Positions 16,999 to 26,729 of a stretch of DNA of 64,000 nucleotides are shown here, one piece after another (position 1 is the stretch's first letter; every line of letters starts with the position of its first letter). Source of the DNA: Cryobacterium cheniae (lineage in GTDB: Bacteria; Actinomycetota; Actinomycetes; Actinomycetales; Microbacteriaceae); assembly GCF_004403395.1 (NCBI RefSeq), contig NZ_SOGN01000048.1, positions 43,301-107,300 of the forward strand, given 5' to 3'. Position numbers and translations under genes: made by a program. The notes beneath the pieces are model-generated. The model saw only the letters and a program-made list of their open reading frames with translations. It made no database searches and was not told the origin of the DNA.

Positions 16999-18975
16999 AT
17001 GTCAGTTGACCCACAGATCGAGCCGGAGCACGGATACGGTGCCGATGATATCCAGGTTCTCGAGGGACTTGAAGCCGTACGCAAGCGACCCGGAATGTAT
17101 ATCGGGTCCACCGGCCCTCGCGGCCTTCACCACCTCGTCTACGAGATCGTCGACAACTCCGTCGACGAGGCCCTCGCCGGTCATTGCGACACCATCGACA
17201 TTAGGATCCTGGCGGATGGCGCGGTTCGCGTCACCGACAACGGCCGCGGAATTCCGGTCGACATTCACAAGGCGGAGGGCCGCTCGACCGTCGAGGTCGT
17301 GCTCACCGTGCTGCACGCCGGCGGCAAGTTCGGCGGCGGCGGTTACTCCGTGTCCGGCGGACTGCACGGGGTGGGCAGCTCGGTCGTCAACGCGTTGTCG
17401 AGCCGCCTCGACGTCGAGGTGCGCCGCCAGGGCCACGTGTGGCGCCAGAGCTTCCACGACGGCGTGCCCACCGCTCCCCTCACCATGGACGAGGTGTCCG
17501 ACGAAACCGGCACCACCATCACCTTCTGGCCGAGCGCGGAGACCTTCGAGACCACGGTCTTCGATTTCGAGACCCTCCGGGCCCGCTTCCAGCAGATGGG
17601 CTTCCTGAACAAGGGACTCAGCCTCACGCTCACCGACGAGCGACCGGAGAACCTCGACGACGAGGGTAAGCCGGTCACGAAGAACTTCCTCTACGAGAAC
17701 GGCCTCGTCGACTACGTCGAATACCTCAACAAGGCCAAAAAGGCCGACCTGGTCAACGATGAGATCATCTCGTTCGAGTGGGAAGACCACGAACGCAAAA
17801 TGGCGCTCGAAGTGGCCATGCAGTGGACCACCGCGTACACCGAGAGTGTGCACACCTACGCGAACACCATCAACACACACGAGGGTGGCACGCACGAGGA
17901 GGGTTTCCGCGCCGCGCTCACCACGCTCGTCAACAAATACGCCCGGGAAAAGGGCATCCTCAAGGAAAAGGATGACAACCTCACCGGTGACGACGTTCGC
18001 GAGGGTCTGACCGCCGTGGTCTCGATCAAGCTCGCCGAACCGCAGTTCGAGGGCCAGACGAAGACCAAGTTGGGCAATACCGAGGCGAAGTCCTTCGTGC
18101 AGAAGGTCGCCAACGACCAGCTCTCCGACTGGTTCAACCGCAACCCCAACCCGGCGCGGGAGATCATCCGCAAGGCGCTCCAGGCATCGAACGCCCGGAT
18201 GGCCGCCCGGAAGGCGCGCGAGACCGCCCGGCGCAAGGGACTCCTCGAGGGTGGCGGCATGCCCGGCAAGCTCAAGGACTGCCAGAGCAAGGACCCGTCC
18301 CTCTCCGAGATCTTCATCGTGGAGGGCGACTCGGCCGGCGGCTCCGCCGTGCAGGGCCGCAACCCCGAGTTCCAGGCGATTCTGCCGCTGCGCGGAAAGA
18401 TCCTGAACGTGGAAAAGGCCCGGCTCGACCGCGCCCTCGGCAACGCCGAGGTTCAGGCCATGATCACGGCGTTCGGCGCCGGTATGGGCGAAGAGTTCAA
18501 CCCCGACAAGGTGCGGTACCACAAGATCGTCTTGATGGCCGACGCCGATGTCGACGGCCAGCACATCACGACCCTGCTGCTCACATTGCTCTTCCGGTAT
18601 ATGCGTCCCCTGATCGATCTGGGGTACGTCTACCTGGCCCAACCGCCGCTCTACCGCCTCAAGTGGGCGAACTCCGCACACGAGTACGTCTACTCCGACC
18701 GGGAACGCGACGCGCTCCTGGAAGACGGTGCCGCGGCCGGCAAGCGCATCCCGAAGGACAACGGGATCCAGCGCTACAAGGGTCTGGGCGAGATGGACTA
18801 CAAGGAACTGTGGGAAACCACGATGGCTCCCGAATCCCGCACCCTGCTGCAGGTCACCCTCGACGACGCTGCCGCCGCCGACGAAATCTTCTCCACCCTG
18901 ATGGGCGAGGACGTCGAGTCCCGCCGTAACTTCATCCAGAAAAACGCGAAGGACGTGCGTTTCCTTGACATCTGA
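16999..18975 (+). CDS. gyrB: DNA gyrase subunit B
   Basis: The 658-residue ATPase subunit of gyrase. The GHKL ATP site is seen in [16 protein letters not shown] and [11 protein letters not shown] with [15 protein letters not shown]; the TOPRIM domain has [22 protein letters not shown] and the DADVDG metal site. The actinobacterial start [19 protein letters not shown] is intact. It begins 121 bases after dciA and probably has its own promoter (TAGGCT -10-like at 16954-16959). Its end overlaps gyrA by 11 bases. Confidence 0.98.
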   Translation: MSVDPQIEPEHGYGADDIQVLEGLEAVRKRPGMYIGSTGPRGLHHLVYEIVDNSVDEALAGHCDTIDIRILADGAVRVTDNGRGIPVDIHKAEGRSTVEVVLTVLHAGGKFGGGGYSVSGGLHGVGSSVVNALSSRLDVEVRRQGHVWRQSFHDGVPTAPLTMDEVSDETGTTITFWPSAETFETTVFDFETLRARFQQMGFLNKGLSLTLTDERPENLDDEGKPVTKNFLYENGLVDYVEYLNKAKKADLVNDEIISFEWEDHERKMALEVAMQWTTAYTESVHTYANTINTHEGGTHEEGFRAALTTLVNKYAREKGILKEKDDNLTGDDVREGLTAVVSIKLAEPQFEGQTKTKLGNTEAKSFVQKVANDQLSDWFNRNPNPAREIIRKALQASNARMAARKARETARRKGLLEGGGMPGKLKDCQSKDPSLSEIFIVEGDSAGGSAVQGRNPEFQAILPLRGKILNVEKARLDRALGNAEVQAMITAFGAGMGEEFNPDKVRYHKIVLMADADVDGQHITTLLLTLLFRYMRPLIDLGYVYLAQPPLYRLKWANSAHEYVYSDRERDALLEDGAAAGKRIPKDNGIQRYKGLGEMDYKELWETTMAPESRTLLQVTLDDAAAADEIFSTLMGEDVESRRNFIQKNAKDVRFLDI

Positions 18976-21583
18976 CGACACCAACACCGGCGGAACCACG
19001 GGCGAGGGCACCGACGGGACCGAGGTCGACGCCGCTTCCCTGGCCGCCGACACCGCGGCCAAGGCCGCGCACCTCGTGCAGCACGGCAAGATCGACCAGG
19101 TCGACCTGCAGCTGGAAATGCAGCGCTCGTACCTCGACTATGCGATGAGCGTCATCGTCGGGCGCGCGCTGCCCGATGTGCGCGACGGCATGAAGCCCGT
19201 GCACCGCCGCGTCATCTATGCCATGTTCGACGGCGGCTACCGACCGGACAAGGCGTTCTCCAAGTGCGCCCGCGTCGTCGGCGACGTGATGGGCCAGTTC
19301 CACCCCCACGGCGACTCTTCGATCTACGACGCGCTCGTGCGCCTGGTCCAGCCCTGGAGCCTGCGATACCCGTTGGCCCTCGGCCAGGGCAACTTCGGCT
19401 CCCCCGGCAACGACGGCGCCGCCGCCCCGCGGTACACCGAGACGAAGATGGCCCCGCTCGCCCTCGAGATGGTGCGCGACATCGATGAGGACACCGTCGA
19501 CTTCCAGGACAACTATGACGGCCGCACGCTCGAGCCCACCGTGCTGCCCTCCCGTTTCCCGAACCTGCTGGTCAACGGTTCGGTCGGAATCGCCGTGGGT
19601 ATGGCCACGAACATCCCGCCGCACAACCTGCGTGAGGTCTCCGCCGGCGCCCTGTGGTACCTGCAGAACCCCGACGCGACTCGTGATGAGCTGCTCGAAG
19701 CACTGATCCAGCGCATCAAAGGCCCCGACTTCCCCACCGGTGCGCAGATCCTCGGCGTCAAGGGCATCCAGGACGCCTACCGCACGGGGCGTGGATCCAT
19801 CACCATGCGTGCCGTGGTCAGCATCGAGGAGCTCCAGGGCCGCACCTGCCTGGTGATCACCGAACTTCCGTACCAGGTCAACCCCGACAACCTCGCGATC
19901 AAAATCGCCGATCTGGTCAAGGACGCCAAGATCGGCGGCATCGCCGACATCAGGGACGAAACGTCCGGCCGCACGGGCCAGCGCCTCGTAATCGTGCTCA
20001 AGCGTGACGCTGTGGCGAAGGTCGTGCTGAACAACCTCTACAAGCACACCCAGCTGCAGGAGAACTTCGGCGCGAACATGCTGGCGATCGTCGACGGGGT
20101 GCCGCGCACCCTGTCCCTCGACGGTTTCATCTCCGCCTGGGTGGCGCACCAGATCGAGGTCATCGTGCGGCGCACCCAGTTCCGCCTGAGGAAGGCCGAA
20201 GCGGATGCGCACATCCTGCGCGGGTACCTGAAGGCCCTCGACGCCCTCGATGAGGTGATCGCCCTCATCCGTCGCTCCCCCACCGTCGACGACGCCCGCA
20301 CTGGCCTGATGGACCTGCTCGATGTCGACAAGCTCCAGGCGGATGCGATCCTGACCATGCAGCTGCGCCGCCTGGCCGCTCTGGAACGGCAGAAGATCAT
20401 CGACCAGGCTGCCGAGTTGGAACTGCTGATCGTCGAGTTCCAGTCGATCCTGGCCAGCCCGGAGCGCCAGCGCACCATCATCAGCGATGAGCTCACCGAA
20501 ATCACCGACAAGTTCGGCGACGACCGGCGCACCGAGATCATGTTCGGCTTTGACGGCGACATGTCGATCGAAGACCTCATCCCCGAAGAGGAGATGGTGG
20601 TCACGGTCACCCGCGGCGGCTACATCAAGCGCACCCGCAGCGACAACTACCGCAACCAGCACCGCGGCGGAAAGGGCGTCAAGGGAGCCCAGTTGCGGGC
20701 GGACGACGTGGTCGAGCACTTCTTCGTCACGACCACTCACCACTGGCTGCTGTTCTTCACGAACACGGGGCGCGTCTACCGGGCCAAGGCCTACGAGGCG
20801 CAGGAATCCGGCCGCGACGCGAAGGGCCAGCACGTCGCCAATCTGCTCGCACTGCAGCCGGGCGAGGAGATCGCCCAGATCCTGGACATCCGCGACTACG
20901 GCGTCGCCCAGTACTTGACGCTCGCCACCCGCGACGGCCTGATCAAGAAGACCGCACTCCGGGAATACGACACGAACCGCACCGGCGGCATCATCGCGAT
21001 CAAGCTGCGCGAAGGCGACGAACTCGTCTCGGCACTGCTGGTCGAAAACGACTCCGACCTTCTGCTCGTCTCCAAAAAGGGAATGTCGATCCGGTTCACG
21101 GCGTCGGATGAGGCGTTGCGCCCGATGGGACGCAGCACCTCTGGCGTGATCGGCATGCACTTCCGCGGCGAGGACAGCCTGCTGGACGCATCCGTGGTCG
21201 CGGACGACGGTTACGTGTTCGTCGTGACCGAGGGGGGCTACGCCAAACGCACCGCCGCCGACCAGTATCGCCTGCAGAACCGCGGCGGCCTGGGCATCAA
21301 GGTCGCCAAACTCAACGACGACCGCGGCGACCTGGTGGGTTCACTGATCGTCGAGGAGGAAGACGAAGTGCTCGTGGTCCTTGCCAGCGGCAAGGTGGTA
21401 CGCTCTGACGTCTCCGAAGTCCCGGCCAAGGGCCGAGACACCATGGGCGTTGTTTTCGCCAAGTTCGCGGAACAAGACAGAATCATCGCCATTGCGAAAA
21501 ACACCGAACGCAATCTGGTGGCCGAGATCCTCGCGGCCGAACCCGAAAGCGCCCTTGGAGAGGAAGAGCCTGTAAATGAGTAG
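18965..21583 (+). CDS. gyrA: DNA gyrase subunit A
   Basis: The 872-residue breakage-reunion subunit. The catalytic tyrosine is Y157 in [11 protein letters not shown]. The quinolone region reads [14 protein letters not shown] with Ser and Asp at the positions equivalent to E. coli S83 and D87, that is the sensitive form. Six C-terminal beta-pinwheel blades follow, with the gyrase box in RGGKGVKG. The TTG start lies inside the gyrB end. An acidic/Thr-rich N-terminal extension of about 35 residues precedes the usual start. DUF3566 overlaps the 3' end by 8 bases. Confidence 0.97.
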   Translation: MTSDDTNTGGTTGEGTDGTEVDAASLAADTAAKAAHLVQHGKIDQVDLQLEMQRSYLDYAMSVIVGRALPDVRDGMKPVHRRVIYAMFDGGYRPDKAFSKCARVVGDVMGQFHPHGDSSIYDALVRLVQPWSLRYPLALGQGNFGSPGNDGAAAPRYTETKMAPLALEMVRDIDEDTVDFQDNYDGRTLEPTVLPSRFPNLLVNGSVGIAVGMATNIPPHNLREVSAGALWYLQNPDATRDELLEALIQRIKGPDFPTGAQILGVKGIQDAYRTGRGSITMRAVVSIEELQGRTCLVITELPYQVNPDNLAIKIADLVKDAKIGGIADIRDETSGRTGQRLVIVLKRDAVAKVVLNNLYKHTQLQENFGANMLAIVDGVPRTLSLDGFISAWVAHQIEVIVRRTQFRLRKAEADAHILRGYLKALDALDEVIALIRRSPTVDDARTGLMDLLDVDKLQADAILTMQLRRLAALERQKIIDQAAELELLIVEFQSILASPERQRTIISDELTEITDKFGDDRRTEIMFGFDGDMSIEDLIPEEEMVVTVTRGGYIKRTRSDNYRNQHRGGKGVKGAQLRADDVVEHFFVTTTHHWLLFFTNTGRVYRAKAYEAQESGRDAKGQHVANLLALQPGEEIAQILDIRDYGVAQYLTLATRDGLIKKTALREYDTNRTGGIIAIKLREGDELVSALLVENDSDLLLVSKKGMSIRFTASDEALRPMGRSTSGVIGMHFRGEDSLLDASVVADDGYVFVVTEGGYAKRTAADQYRLQNRGGLGIKVAKLNDDRGDLVGSLIVEEEDEVLVVLASGKVVRSDVSEVPAKGRDTMGVVFAKFAEQDRIIAIAKNTERNLVAEILAAEPESALGEEEPVNE

Positions 21584-21983
21584 TGTCGCCGAAAAGCTCG
21601 CCAAGAAATCCAGCCGTAAGCCGGCCGCGACCAAGCAGGTGCGGCTCAAGCTCGTCTACGTTGATTTCTGGTCGGCCGTCAAGCTGTCGTTCCTGATCGC
21701 CCTGTGCCTGGGAATCGTCACGATCGTGGCCACCTTCCTGATCTTCACGATCCTGAACGGAACCGGCATCTTCGGCAAGGTCGACGACCTGTACACCGAT
21801 ATCGCCGGCGCCTCGTCGGACCTGGCCAGCATCCTGTCGATCGGGAACGTCATGGGCTTCGCCTTCGTGGTGGCCATCTTGAACACCGTCGTCATCACCG
21901 CACTGGGAGCCGTCTACGCGGTTCTGTACAATCTGAGCGTGAAAATCACCGGCGGTTTGCTCGTCGGATTCACCAACAACTAG
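21576..21983 (+). CDS. DUF3566 transmembrane protein
   Basis: A 135-residue protein with a basic N-terminal tail of about 30 residues and two hydrophobic helices (about 35-60 and 90-120). It matches the DUF3566 family found directly downstream of gyrA across Actinobacteria. The start overlaps gyrA by 8 bases. The function is not established; related actinobacterial proteins next to gyrA have been linked to envelope or division tasks, which is only suggestive. Confidence 0.85.
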   Translation: MSSVAEKLAKKSSRKPAATKQVRLKLVYVDFWSAVKLSFLIALCLGIVTIVATFLIFTILNGTGIFGKVDDLYTDIAGASSDLASILSIGNVMGFAFVVAILNTVVITALGAVYAVLYNLSVKITGGLLVGFTNN

Positions 21984-22021
21984 TCGACGGATTCTTCCGA
22001 TCGGGTCGCTTTGTGGCTCGA

Positions 22022-22051
22022 TTGGGAGAATCCCGCCGCATCGGGTAGTCT
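22022..22051 (+). promoter_or_regulatory. Promoter of tRNA-Ile/tRNA-Ala
   Basis: TTGGGA (22022-22027) and TAGTCT (22046-22051), 18 bases apart, end 16 bases before the tRNA-Ile 5' end. An imperfect inverted repeat (21989-22003 with 22019-22033) overlaps the -35. Confidence 0.5.
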
Positions 22052-22067
22052 CAAACCTGCCCATTCG

Positions 22068-22141
22068 GGGGATATAGCTCAGTTGGTTAGAGCGCTTCGC
22101 TGATAACGAAGAGGTCCCAGGTTCAAATCCCGGTATCCCCA
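22068..22141 (+). tRNA. tRNA-Ile (GAT)
   Basis: A 74-base cloverleaf with acceptor GGGGATA/TATCCCC, anticodon stem CTTCG/CGAAG around loop CTGATAA (anticodon GAT), T-arm GGTTCAAAT and discriminator A. CCA is not encoded. Confidence 0.97.
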
Positions 22142-22201
22142 CGCACGAAATGTTTCAACACCTAGTTTCACCACTTCAGCACACACTCCCCGTGATTATG
22201 C

Positions 22202-22274
22202 GGGGCCATAGCTCAATTGGTAGAGCGCCTGCTTTGCAAGCAGGAGGTCCGGGGTTCGATTCCCCGTGGCTCCA
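22202..22274 (+). tRNA. tRNA-Ala (TGC)
   Basis: A 73-base cloverleaf with acceptor GGGGCCA/TGGCTCC, anticodon stem CCTGC/GCAGG around TTTGCAA (anticodon TGC) and T-arm GGTTCGATT. It is 60 bases after tRNA-Ile, with no rRNA between or after them. Confidence 0.97.
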
Positions 22275-22275
22275 C

Positions 22276-22324
22276 AAATGAAGAACGCCCGGCCTCGCTT
22301 TTTGGGGCCGGGCGTTCTTCATTT
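22276..22324. terminator. Strong bidirectional-type hairpin after tRNA-Ala
   Basis: A perfect 19-bp inverted repeat: the arm at 22276-22294 starts AAATGAAGAACGCCCGGCC and its exact complement is at 22306-22324, with an 11-base loop. The arm ends in ATTT after the stem on the plus strand. It starts two bases after the mature tRNA. Confidence 0.85.
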
Positions 22325-22538
22325 AATAGAACACCGCGAATCGCACGCGCAGTGAGCGACCAAGGAGCGAACGGAGGGGCTCCCCGTGGTTCGGAGGCGC
22401 GGAGCGCCTCCACAAGCCGTTCCCGGCAACCCAGCCACAACTTATCGCCCCCAGCCCCCCACGGCCCCTGAGCGGGCACAGGCGCTCTCATCGGCCCACA
22501 GCCTCCCTACAGCGTCCCCAAACCTCGGCCCAGCACGA
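22325..22538. other. Spacer with no gene seen
   Basis: Between two strong hairpins. The only structure noticed is a short GGAGGCG/CGCCTCC inverted repeat near 22400. No promoter or coding signal is convincing. Confidence 0.5.
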
Positions 22539-22585
22539 AAAAAGGGGAGGGCCCGCATCCACTGGATGCGGGCCCTCCCCTTTTT
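22539..22585. terminator. Bidirectional terminator
   Basis: A perfect 22-bp inverted repeat (22539-22560 and 22564-22585) around an ACT loop; the outer five pairs are A-T, so both strands end in a T run. It lies 11 bases after the stop of the minus-strand gene at 22597-23136 and should end that transcript. Confidence 0.9.
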
Positions 22586-22596
22586 AGTGCTGAACT

Positions 22597-23136
22597 CTAG
22601 TTCTCGACCGACGTGGCCTCGGCGGGCTCATCTTCAGCAACCCACAGCTCGTCGTCGGCGCGGAAAGTCTGCCAGACGGCGTAAGCGACGCCTGCAACGG
22701 CGGCCAGGGCAACACCGACGGCGATGTATGTTCCGGCGCCGGGACCCTTCTTCTCGATTACGACGGGCTTCTGGAACCGCACGCGGGCCAACGCCGCGCG
22801 GACGCGGGCATCGCGGGCGATGTCACCGACGCTCATCACGGAGCCGATTGCCGTGCCGATGCCGCCGCCGATACCGGGCAGAACCCTGTCGACGACCTGA
22901 TGGCGGACACCTTCGGCGAGGTCCTGAGTGGCCCGTACTCCGGGACGCACGAGGTGCTCGTAGCTTTCACGCACACGGGGCGCTACTTCTTCGCGGGTAA
23001 GGATGCCGGCTTGACGGCTGGCCTCGCGTGCAATGGCGTTTGCGCGCTCAAGCACTTCCTGCTGGTTGTTCCATAATTCGTCTGCGCTCTTACGCAGCCG
23101 AGTAAGTTCCTTGCGGCGCTTGCGTGACAGGCTCAT
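22597..23136 (-). CDS. Unknown protein with predicted coiled coil and one membrane helix
   Basis: I do not recognise a named family. The 179-residue protein starts with a basic, helical segment (MSLSRKRRKELTRLRKSADELWNNQQEVLERANAIARE) that looks like a coiled coil, has a glycine-rich stretch (GIGGGIGTAIGSVMSVGDIARD) at about 88-110, one hydrophobic helix at about 135-160 (GTYIAVGVALAAVAGVAYAVW) and a short acidic C-terminus. The arrangement suggests a membrane-anchored cytoplasmic protein. It is divergent from the cyclophilin gene and has its own terminator. Similar proteins occur near the origin in related actinobacteria, to my knowledge without an assigned function. Confidence 0.75.
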   Translation of the reverse strand: MSLSRKRRKELTRLRKSADELWNNQQEVLERANAIAREASRQAGILTREEVAPRVRESYEHLVRPGVRATQDLAEGVRHQVVDRVLPGIGGGIGTAIGSVMSVGDIARDARVRAALARVRFQKPVVIEKKGPGAGTYIAVGVALAAVAGVAYAVWQTFRADDELWVAEDEPAEATSVEN

Positions 23137-23260
23137 CTGGACCCTCCATCGATGTCATGTGCGAACACTGTCCATCTTGCCACGCAATCGTCTGGGAGGA
23201 CTCTGGGTAGAGCCAGTGTCGATCTGAATCGAGCAATCCGGCTGTGCAAGAATTGTGTCC

Positions 23261-23800
23261 ATGTCTAAGCACACTGCTGTCGCAACGCTCAATACCACCC
23301 TGGGACCGATCAAGGTCAACCTCTTCGGCAATCACGCCCCGAAGACCGTCAAGAACTTCGTCGGTCTCGCAACCGGCGAGATCGAGTGGAAGCACCCGGC
23401 CACCGGTCAGACCTCCAACGCTCCTCTTTACGACGGTACGGTCTTCCACCGCATCATCAAGGACTTCATGATCCAGGCCGGCGACCCGCTCGGCCAGGGC
23501 ACCGGCGGACCGGGCTACCAGTTCGACGATGAAATCAACCCCGACCTCGACTTCACGCAGCCGTACGTGCTGGCCATGGCGAACGCCGGCATCCAGGGCG
23601 GACGCGGAACGAACGGTTCGCAGTTCTTTATCACCGTCGTGCCGACCACGTGGCTGCAGGGCAAGCACACCATCTTCGGCGCCGTCGAAGACGAAGACTC
23701 CCGCGCCATCGTCGCGAAGCTCGCGACCGTGCCCACCGATGGCCGCGACCGTCCTCTGACCGAAGTTGTCATCGAGAGCGTCACCGTCGAGCAGGTCTAG
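23261..23800 (+). CDS. ppiA: Cyclophilin-type peptidyl-prolyl cis-trans isomerase
   Basis: A 179-residue single-domain cyclophilin speeding proline isomerisation during folding. The active-site series is complete: FHRIIKDFMIQAGDP, GGPGYQFDDE, AMANAG, GTNGSQFFIT and W/H in WLQGKHTIFG. No signal peptide, so it is cytosolic. GTG 23255 and ATG 23261 are both possible starts; ATG is preferred because it gives the usual MSKHTAVATL start. The rhomboid gene begins 12 bases after the stop, so the two are probably cotranscribed. This pair near gyrA is common in actinobacteria. Confidence 0.95.
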   Translation: MSKHTAVATLNTTLGPIKVNLFGNHAPKTVKNFVGLATGEIEWKHPATGQTSNAPLYDGTVFHRIIKDFMIQAGDPLGQGTGGPGYQFDDEINPDLDFTQPYVLAMANAGIQGGRGTNGSQFFITVVPTTWLQGKHTIFGAVEDEDSRAIVAKLATVPTDGRDRPLTEVVIESVTVEQV

Positions 23801-23812
23801 GCTCCGTTCCCG

Positions 23813-24643
23813 ATGACAGACCTGCCCGGAACCGCCGCGAATTACTGCTACCGGCATCCGGGCAGGCAGAGCTTCATCCTCTGCCAGCGCTGCGGCCGCA
23901 CGATCTGCCCGGACTGCCAGACACAGGGCGCCGTTGGCGTGATCTGCCCCGAGTGCATGGCGGAGCAGCGCAAGAATGCCCCGCGCACCAAGCCGGCCGT
24001 CCTGACCCGGCTGACGCGCAGCTCTCACCCGGTGACGACGTCGATCGTCGTTCTCACGATGGCGGTGTACCTGCTGCAGTTCATCCTGGGCGACGGTCTC
24101 ACCAGCCTTCTCTGGTACGCGGGCGTCTACTCCTATCCCGGGAGCTTCGAGCCGTGGCGCATGCTGACGAGCGTGCTCGTGCACGGCTCCATCTTCCACG
24201 TGCTGCTGAACATGTACACGCTCTGGATCTTCGGGCAGATCCTGGAGGGCATGCTGGGCCGCGGCCGTTTCCTCACCCTCTACCTGCTGAGCGGTCTCGC
24301 CGGCTCCCTGGGCGTCTTGTTCCTGTCCGATCCGCAGGTCCCCGTCGTCGGCGCGTCCGGTGCCATCTTCGGCCTGATGGGCGCTTTCCTGGTCATTCAG
24401 CGACGTCTGGGAGGCAACGCGACCCAATTGCTGATCCTGGTCGGCATCAACCTGGTGATTGGATTCCTGCCCGGTCTGAACGTGGCCTGGCAGGCGCACG
24501 TGGGCGGTCTGATCGCCGGCGCGGTGATCGGGCTGATCTTCGTGCAAACCCGCAGCATCAAGCAGCAGCGGCTGCAAACAGTGCTGATCGCGGCCTTCGG
24601 AGCCGTTCTAGTGGTTCTCAGTGCGGCGAAGCTCCTGATCTAG
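23813..24643 (+). CDS. Rhomboid-family intramembrane serine protease with N-terminal zinc finger
   Basis: A 276-residue membrane protease that cuts substrates inside the lipid bilayer. The catalytic serine is S182 in GASGAIFG and the histidine is H229 in AWQAHVGG; HGSIFHVLLNMYTLW is the conserved HxxxN helix. About six membrane helices follow residue 70. The first 55 residues carry a B-box-like zinc-binding pattern (YCYRHP, CQRCGR, CPDC, CPECM). Its stop codon overlaps the stop of the convergent glycosyltransferase gene (shared CTAG). Confidence 0.93.
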   Translation: MTDLPGTAANYCYRHPGRQSFILCQRCGRTICPDCQTQGAVGVICPECMAEQRKNAPRTKPAVLTRLTRSSHPVTTSIVVLTMAVYLLQFILGDGLTSLLWYAGVYSYPGSFEPWRMLTSVLVHGSIFHVLLNMYTLWIFGQILEGMLGRGRFLTLYLLSGLAGSLGVLFLSDPQVPVVGASGAIFGLMGAFLVIQRRLGGNATQLLILVGINLVIGFLPGLNVAWQAHVGGLIAGAVIGLIFVQTRSIKQQRLQTVLIAAFGAVLVVLSAAKLLI

Positions 24644-25356
24644 GGAGCGAGAACCACCTGATCGCGCAGATAGCCGGCGAATCCCGCCGGAGTCCGCCCG
24701 GCCAGCCGGCCGGAAGTGAGCACGGGGATCAGTGCGGTGCGAACCTCGCTCACCCTGAGACCGCGCAAGGCCGAGACCAGCCGAACGTCCTCCTGCCCGT
24801 CGACGGGAGCGAATTCTCCCGCGTGAAGGTATCGGTCCGCACGAACTCCGAGGTTCGCGCCGTGAACATGCGTGTGCCCCTCGACCAGCCGGTGCTGGGC
24901 ATCCCACCGTTCCCGGACTCCGTCGGACAACCCGTCGTCGGGAACCACGGTTCCCAGCACGAGATCGACAGCGTTGCGGGCGAACCCGAGCTGCACGGAT
25001 AACCAGTTCGGCGGCACGGCGGAATCGGCATCCGTGGAAGCGATCCACGTCGCCGCGGTGAACCGGTCAGGCGTCGGCAGCAGGTGACGCACCCCGGCGC
25101 GGCGGGCAGCACCCACGGCGCCACCGTTCGTGCTGATGCTCGAGAACATCGGCCAGTGCGAGGCGACGCCGGCCGTGCCATCGCTGCACCGGTCGAGCAC
25201 GACCACGACGTCGATGACAGGCGACACCCGGCCGGCCACGCCGCCGACCTCCCCGATGGCCACGGCCAACGCAGACAGGCATCGGGGCAGCAGCTCCTCC
25301 TCGTTGCGGGCCGGGATGACGACGATGACCCTGTCAACCCCGCTGCGCCCGGTCAC
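24640..25356 (-). CDS. Family 2 glycosyltransferase
   Basis: A 238-residue GT-A-fold enzyme. Nucleotide-sugar motifs are VVIPARNEEELLPRCLSAL near the start, VVVLDRCSDGT, and the metal-binding STDADSAVPPNWL. There is no membrane helix, so it should be cytosolic or peripheral. It is the third gene of a minus-strand operon: its ATG overlaps the stop of the deacetylase-methyltransferase gene by four bases (ATGA). The acceptor and sugar are unknown; the partners suggest an amino-sugar product. Confidence 0.87.
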   Translation of the reverse strand: MTGRSGVDRVIVVIPARNEEELLPRCLSALAVAIGEVGGVAGRVSPVIDVVVVLDRCSDGTAGVASHWPMFSSISTNGGAVGAARRAGVRHLLPTPDRFTAATWIASTDADSAVPPNWLSVQLGFARNAVDLVLGTVVPDDGLSDGVRERWDAQHRLVEGHTHVHGANLGVRADRYLHAGEFAPVDGQEDVRLVSALRGLRVSEVRTALIPVLTSGRLAGRTPAGFAGYLRDQVVLAP

Positions 25357-26729
25357 GGCACCAGTCCTTCGCGTTGCGCGACAGAACGAGCCGGCGTTGC
25401 TTCGAACACCTCGAGCAGGAAGTCACGTTCCCGATGCTCCACCGTGCGCTCGAACCCGGCCAGCCGGCCGAGCTCTGCGTGCACCCGGTCGCCGGTCAAC
25501 GGATATTCCGGCACCGGATGCCTCCAGTGGCAGGCAACGATAACGCCGTCGGCAGTGAGACTGTCGCGGCATCGGCCGAGTACCTCCCGCAATTCCTCCG
25601 CCGAGAAGTAGTAACCGACCTCGGACAACACGATCAGGTCGAAGGAGCCCTCCGGCCATTCGGCCGGCAGGGTGCTTCGTTCGAAAGTGACGCCGGGGCG
25701 TTCGGCCAGACGGGCACGAGCCACCAGGAGCGGTTGCTCCGCGATGTCAACAGCGTGGACCGTATCGCAGGTGTCGGCCAGGTCGGACGTCAGCACACCG
25801 ATCGAGCAGCCCAACTCCAGCGCCGCCCGGAAACGTTGGCGCGGCAGTGCCGCCAGGGTCAGGATCCGTTTGCGCTCCTCGTACCATCGGGTCTCGAAAC
25901 CCCAGGGGTCCCGGGTTCCGGCGTAGAACTCCTCAAAGAAGTCACCGGCCAGGCTCGGTGTCAGCGCCGTGTCCGTCTCCGTGTCGATTTCGATGTAGGT
26001 CTCGTAGTCGCGTTCGAAGTGCGCACTGAAGCTCGCCTGGATGATCGGTTCGTCGCCGGGCAGTCCGGAGAGCGGCTGAATCTGGCTGCGGTGCAGGGCC
26101 ATGGCCTGGGCTTTGCGCCGACGGTCGTCGGGGGCCAGATCCAGGTTCCGCAACATGCCGTCGGGCCAGACCGAGTCCTCAGGGGTGGACCAGTGCCAGG
26201 CCCAGATCGGGAATTCGAAGAGGGTGACACTTCGGTCGCGGGCAGCGTCGCGGGCGGCCGCGGCCGCGGCCGCATGGTCCGGATGGCTATCGAGGCTCCA
26301 GGGGGAGACCAGCCAGGTTCCCGGACCACCGGGGCCGATCTCGTCGGAAATCGCGCGGGAGGCCTCCGCCAGACGTTCGGTGAGGGTTCCGTCAGGGAGG
26401 TCGAGCAGGCGCACCTGCCCCGCAGGCGCCAGGGCAGCTACGGCGGCCGTCACCTCGACCCGGCGCAGAGCCGCGAGCCGGGCAGGGTCGTGCGTGGTGG
26501 ACCCGGGGTGGGAGGCCTCACCATTGGTGAGAACCACAACCGTCACTGGAACGCCGGCCCGCCCGGCCCGGGCGATCAGCCCGCCGGCACCGAGGGTCTC
26601 GTCGTCGGGATGGGCGGCGACCACGACGAGCCGGCGCAACTCGTCGATGCGGAGAGCCTGAACGGGCTTACGCTGCGCGGCCCACACGGTCTCGGCCGTA
26701 CCGGTAGCTGTGTGGCTGAAACTCACCAT
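25353..26729 (-). CDS. Bifunctional PIG-L deacetylase / NodS-like SAM methyltransferase
   Basis: A 458-residue fusion. Residues about 32-215 are a zinc-dependent PIG-L/LmbE deacetylase with VVAAHPDDETLGAGG (H40, D42, D43) and the second metal pair in DSHPDH (H149, H152), the family of MshB, which removes acetyl from GlcNAc-inositol. Residues about 265-445 are a class I methyltransferase: DPWGFETRWYEERKR resembles the NodS N-methyltransferase start, and LELGCSIGVLTSDLA (304-318) is the SAM loop. Adjacent deacetylation and N-methylation of an amino sugar is a reasonable inference. It overlaps the upstream flavoprotein by 7 bases and the downstream GT2 by 4. Confidence 0.88.
   Translation of the reverse strand: MVSFSHTATGTAETVWAAQRKPVQALRIDELRRLVVVAAHPDDETLGAGGLIARAGRAGVPVTVVVLTNGEASHPGSTTHDPARLAALRRVEVTAAVAALAPAGQVRLLDLPDGTLTERLAEASRAISDEIGPGGPGTWLVSPWSLDSHPDHAAAAAAARDAARDRSVTLFEFPIWAWHWSTPEDSVWPDGMLRNLDLAPDDRRRKAQAMALHRSQIQPLSGLPGDEPIIQASFSAHFERDYETYIEIDTETDTALTPSLAGDFFEEFYAGTRDPWGFETRWYEERKRILTLAALPRQRFRAALELGCSIGVLTSDLADTCDTVHAVDIAEQPLLVARARLAERPGVTFERSTLPAEWPEGSFDLIVLSEVGYYFSAEELREVLGRCRDSLTADGVIVACHWRHPVPEYPLTGDRVHAELGRLAGFERTVEHRERDFLLEVFEATPARSVAQREGLVP

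Noticed and set aside
17002-19089. A 695-codon open frame on the minus strand across gyrB
   Set aside because: It is antisense to the intact gyrB, has no family motif, and is a product of high GC codon bias.
18932-21160. A 742-codon minus-strand frame across gyrA
   Set aside because: Antisense to intact gyrA; composition typical of a shadow frame.
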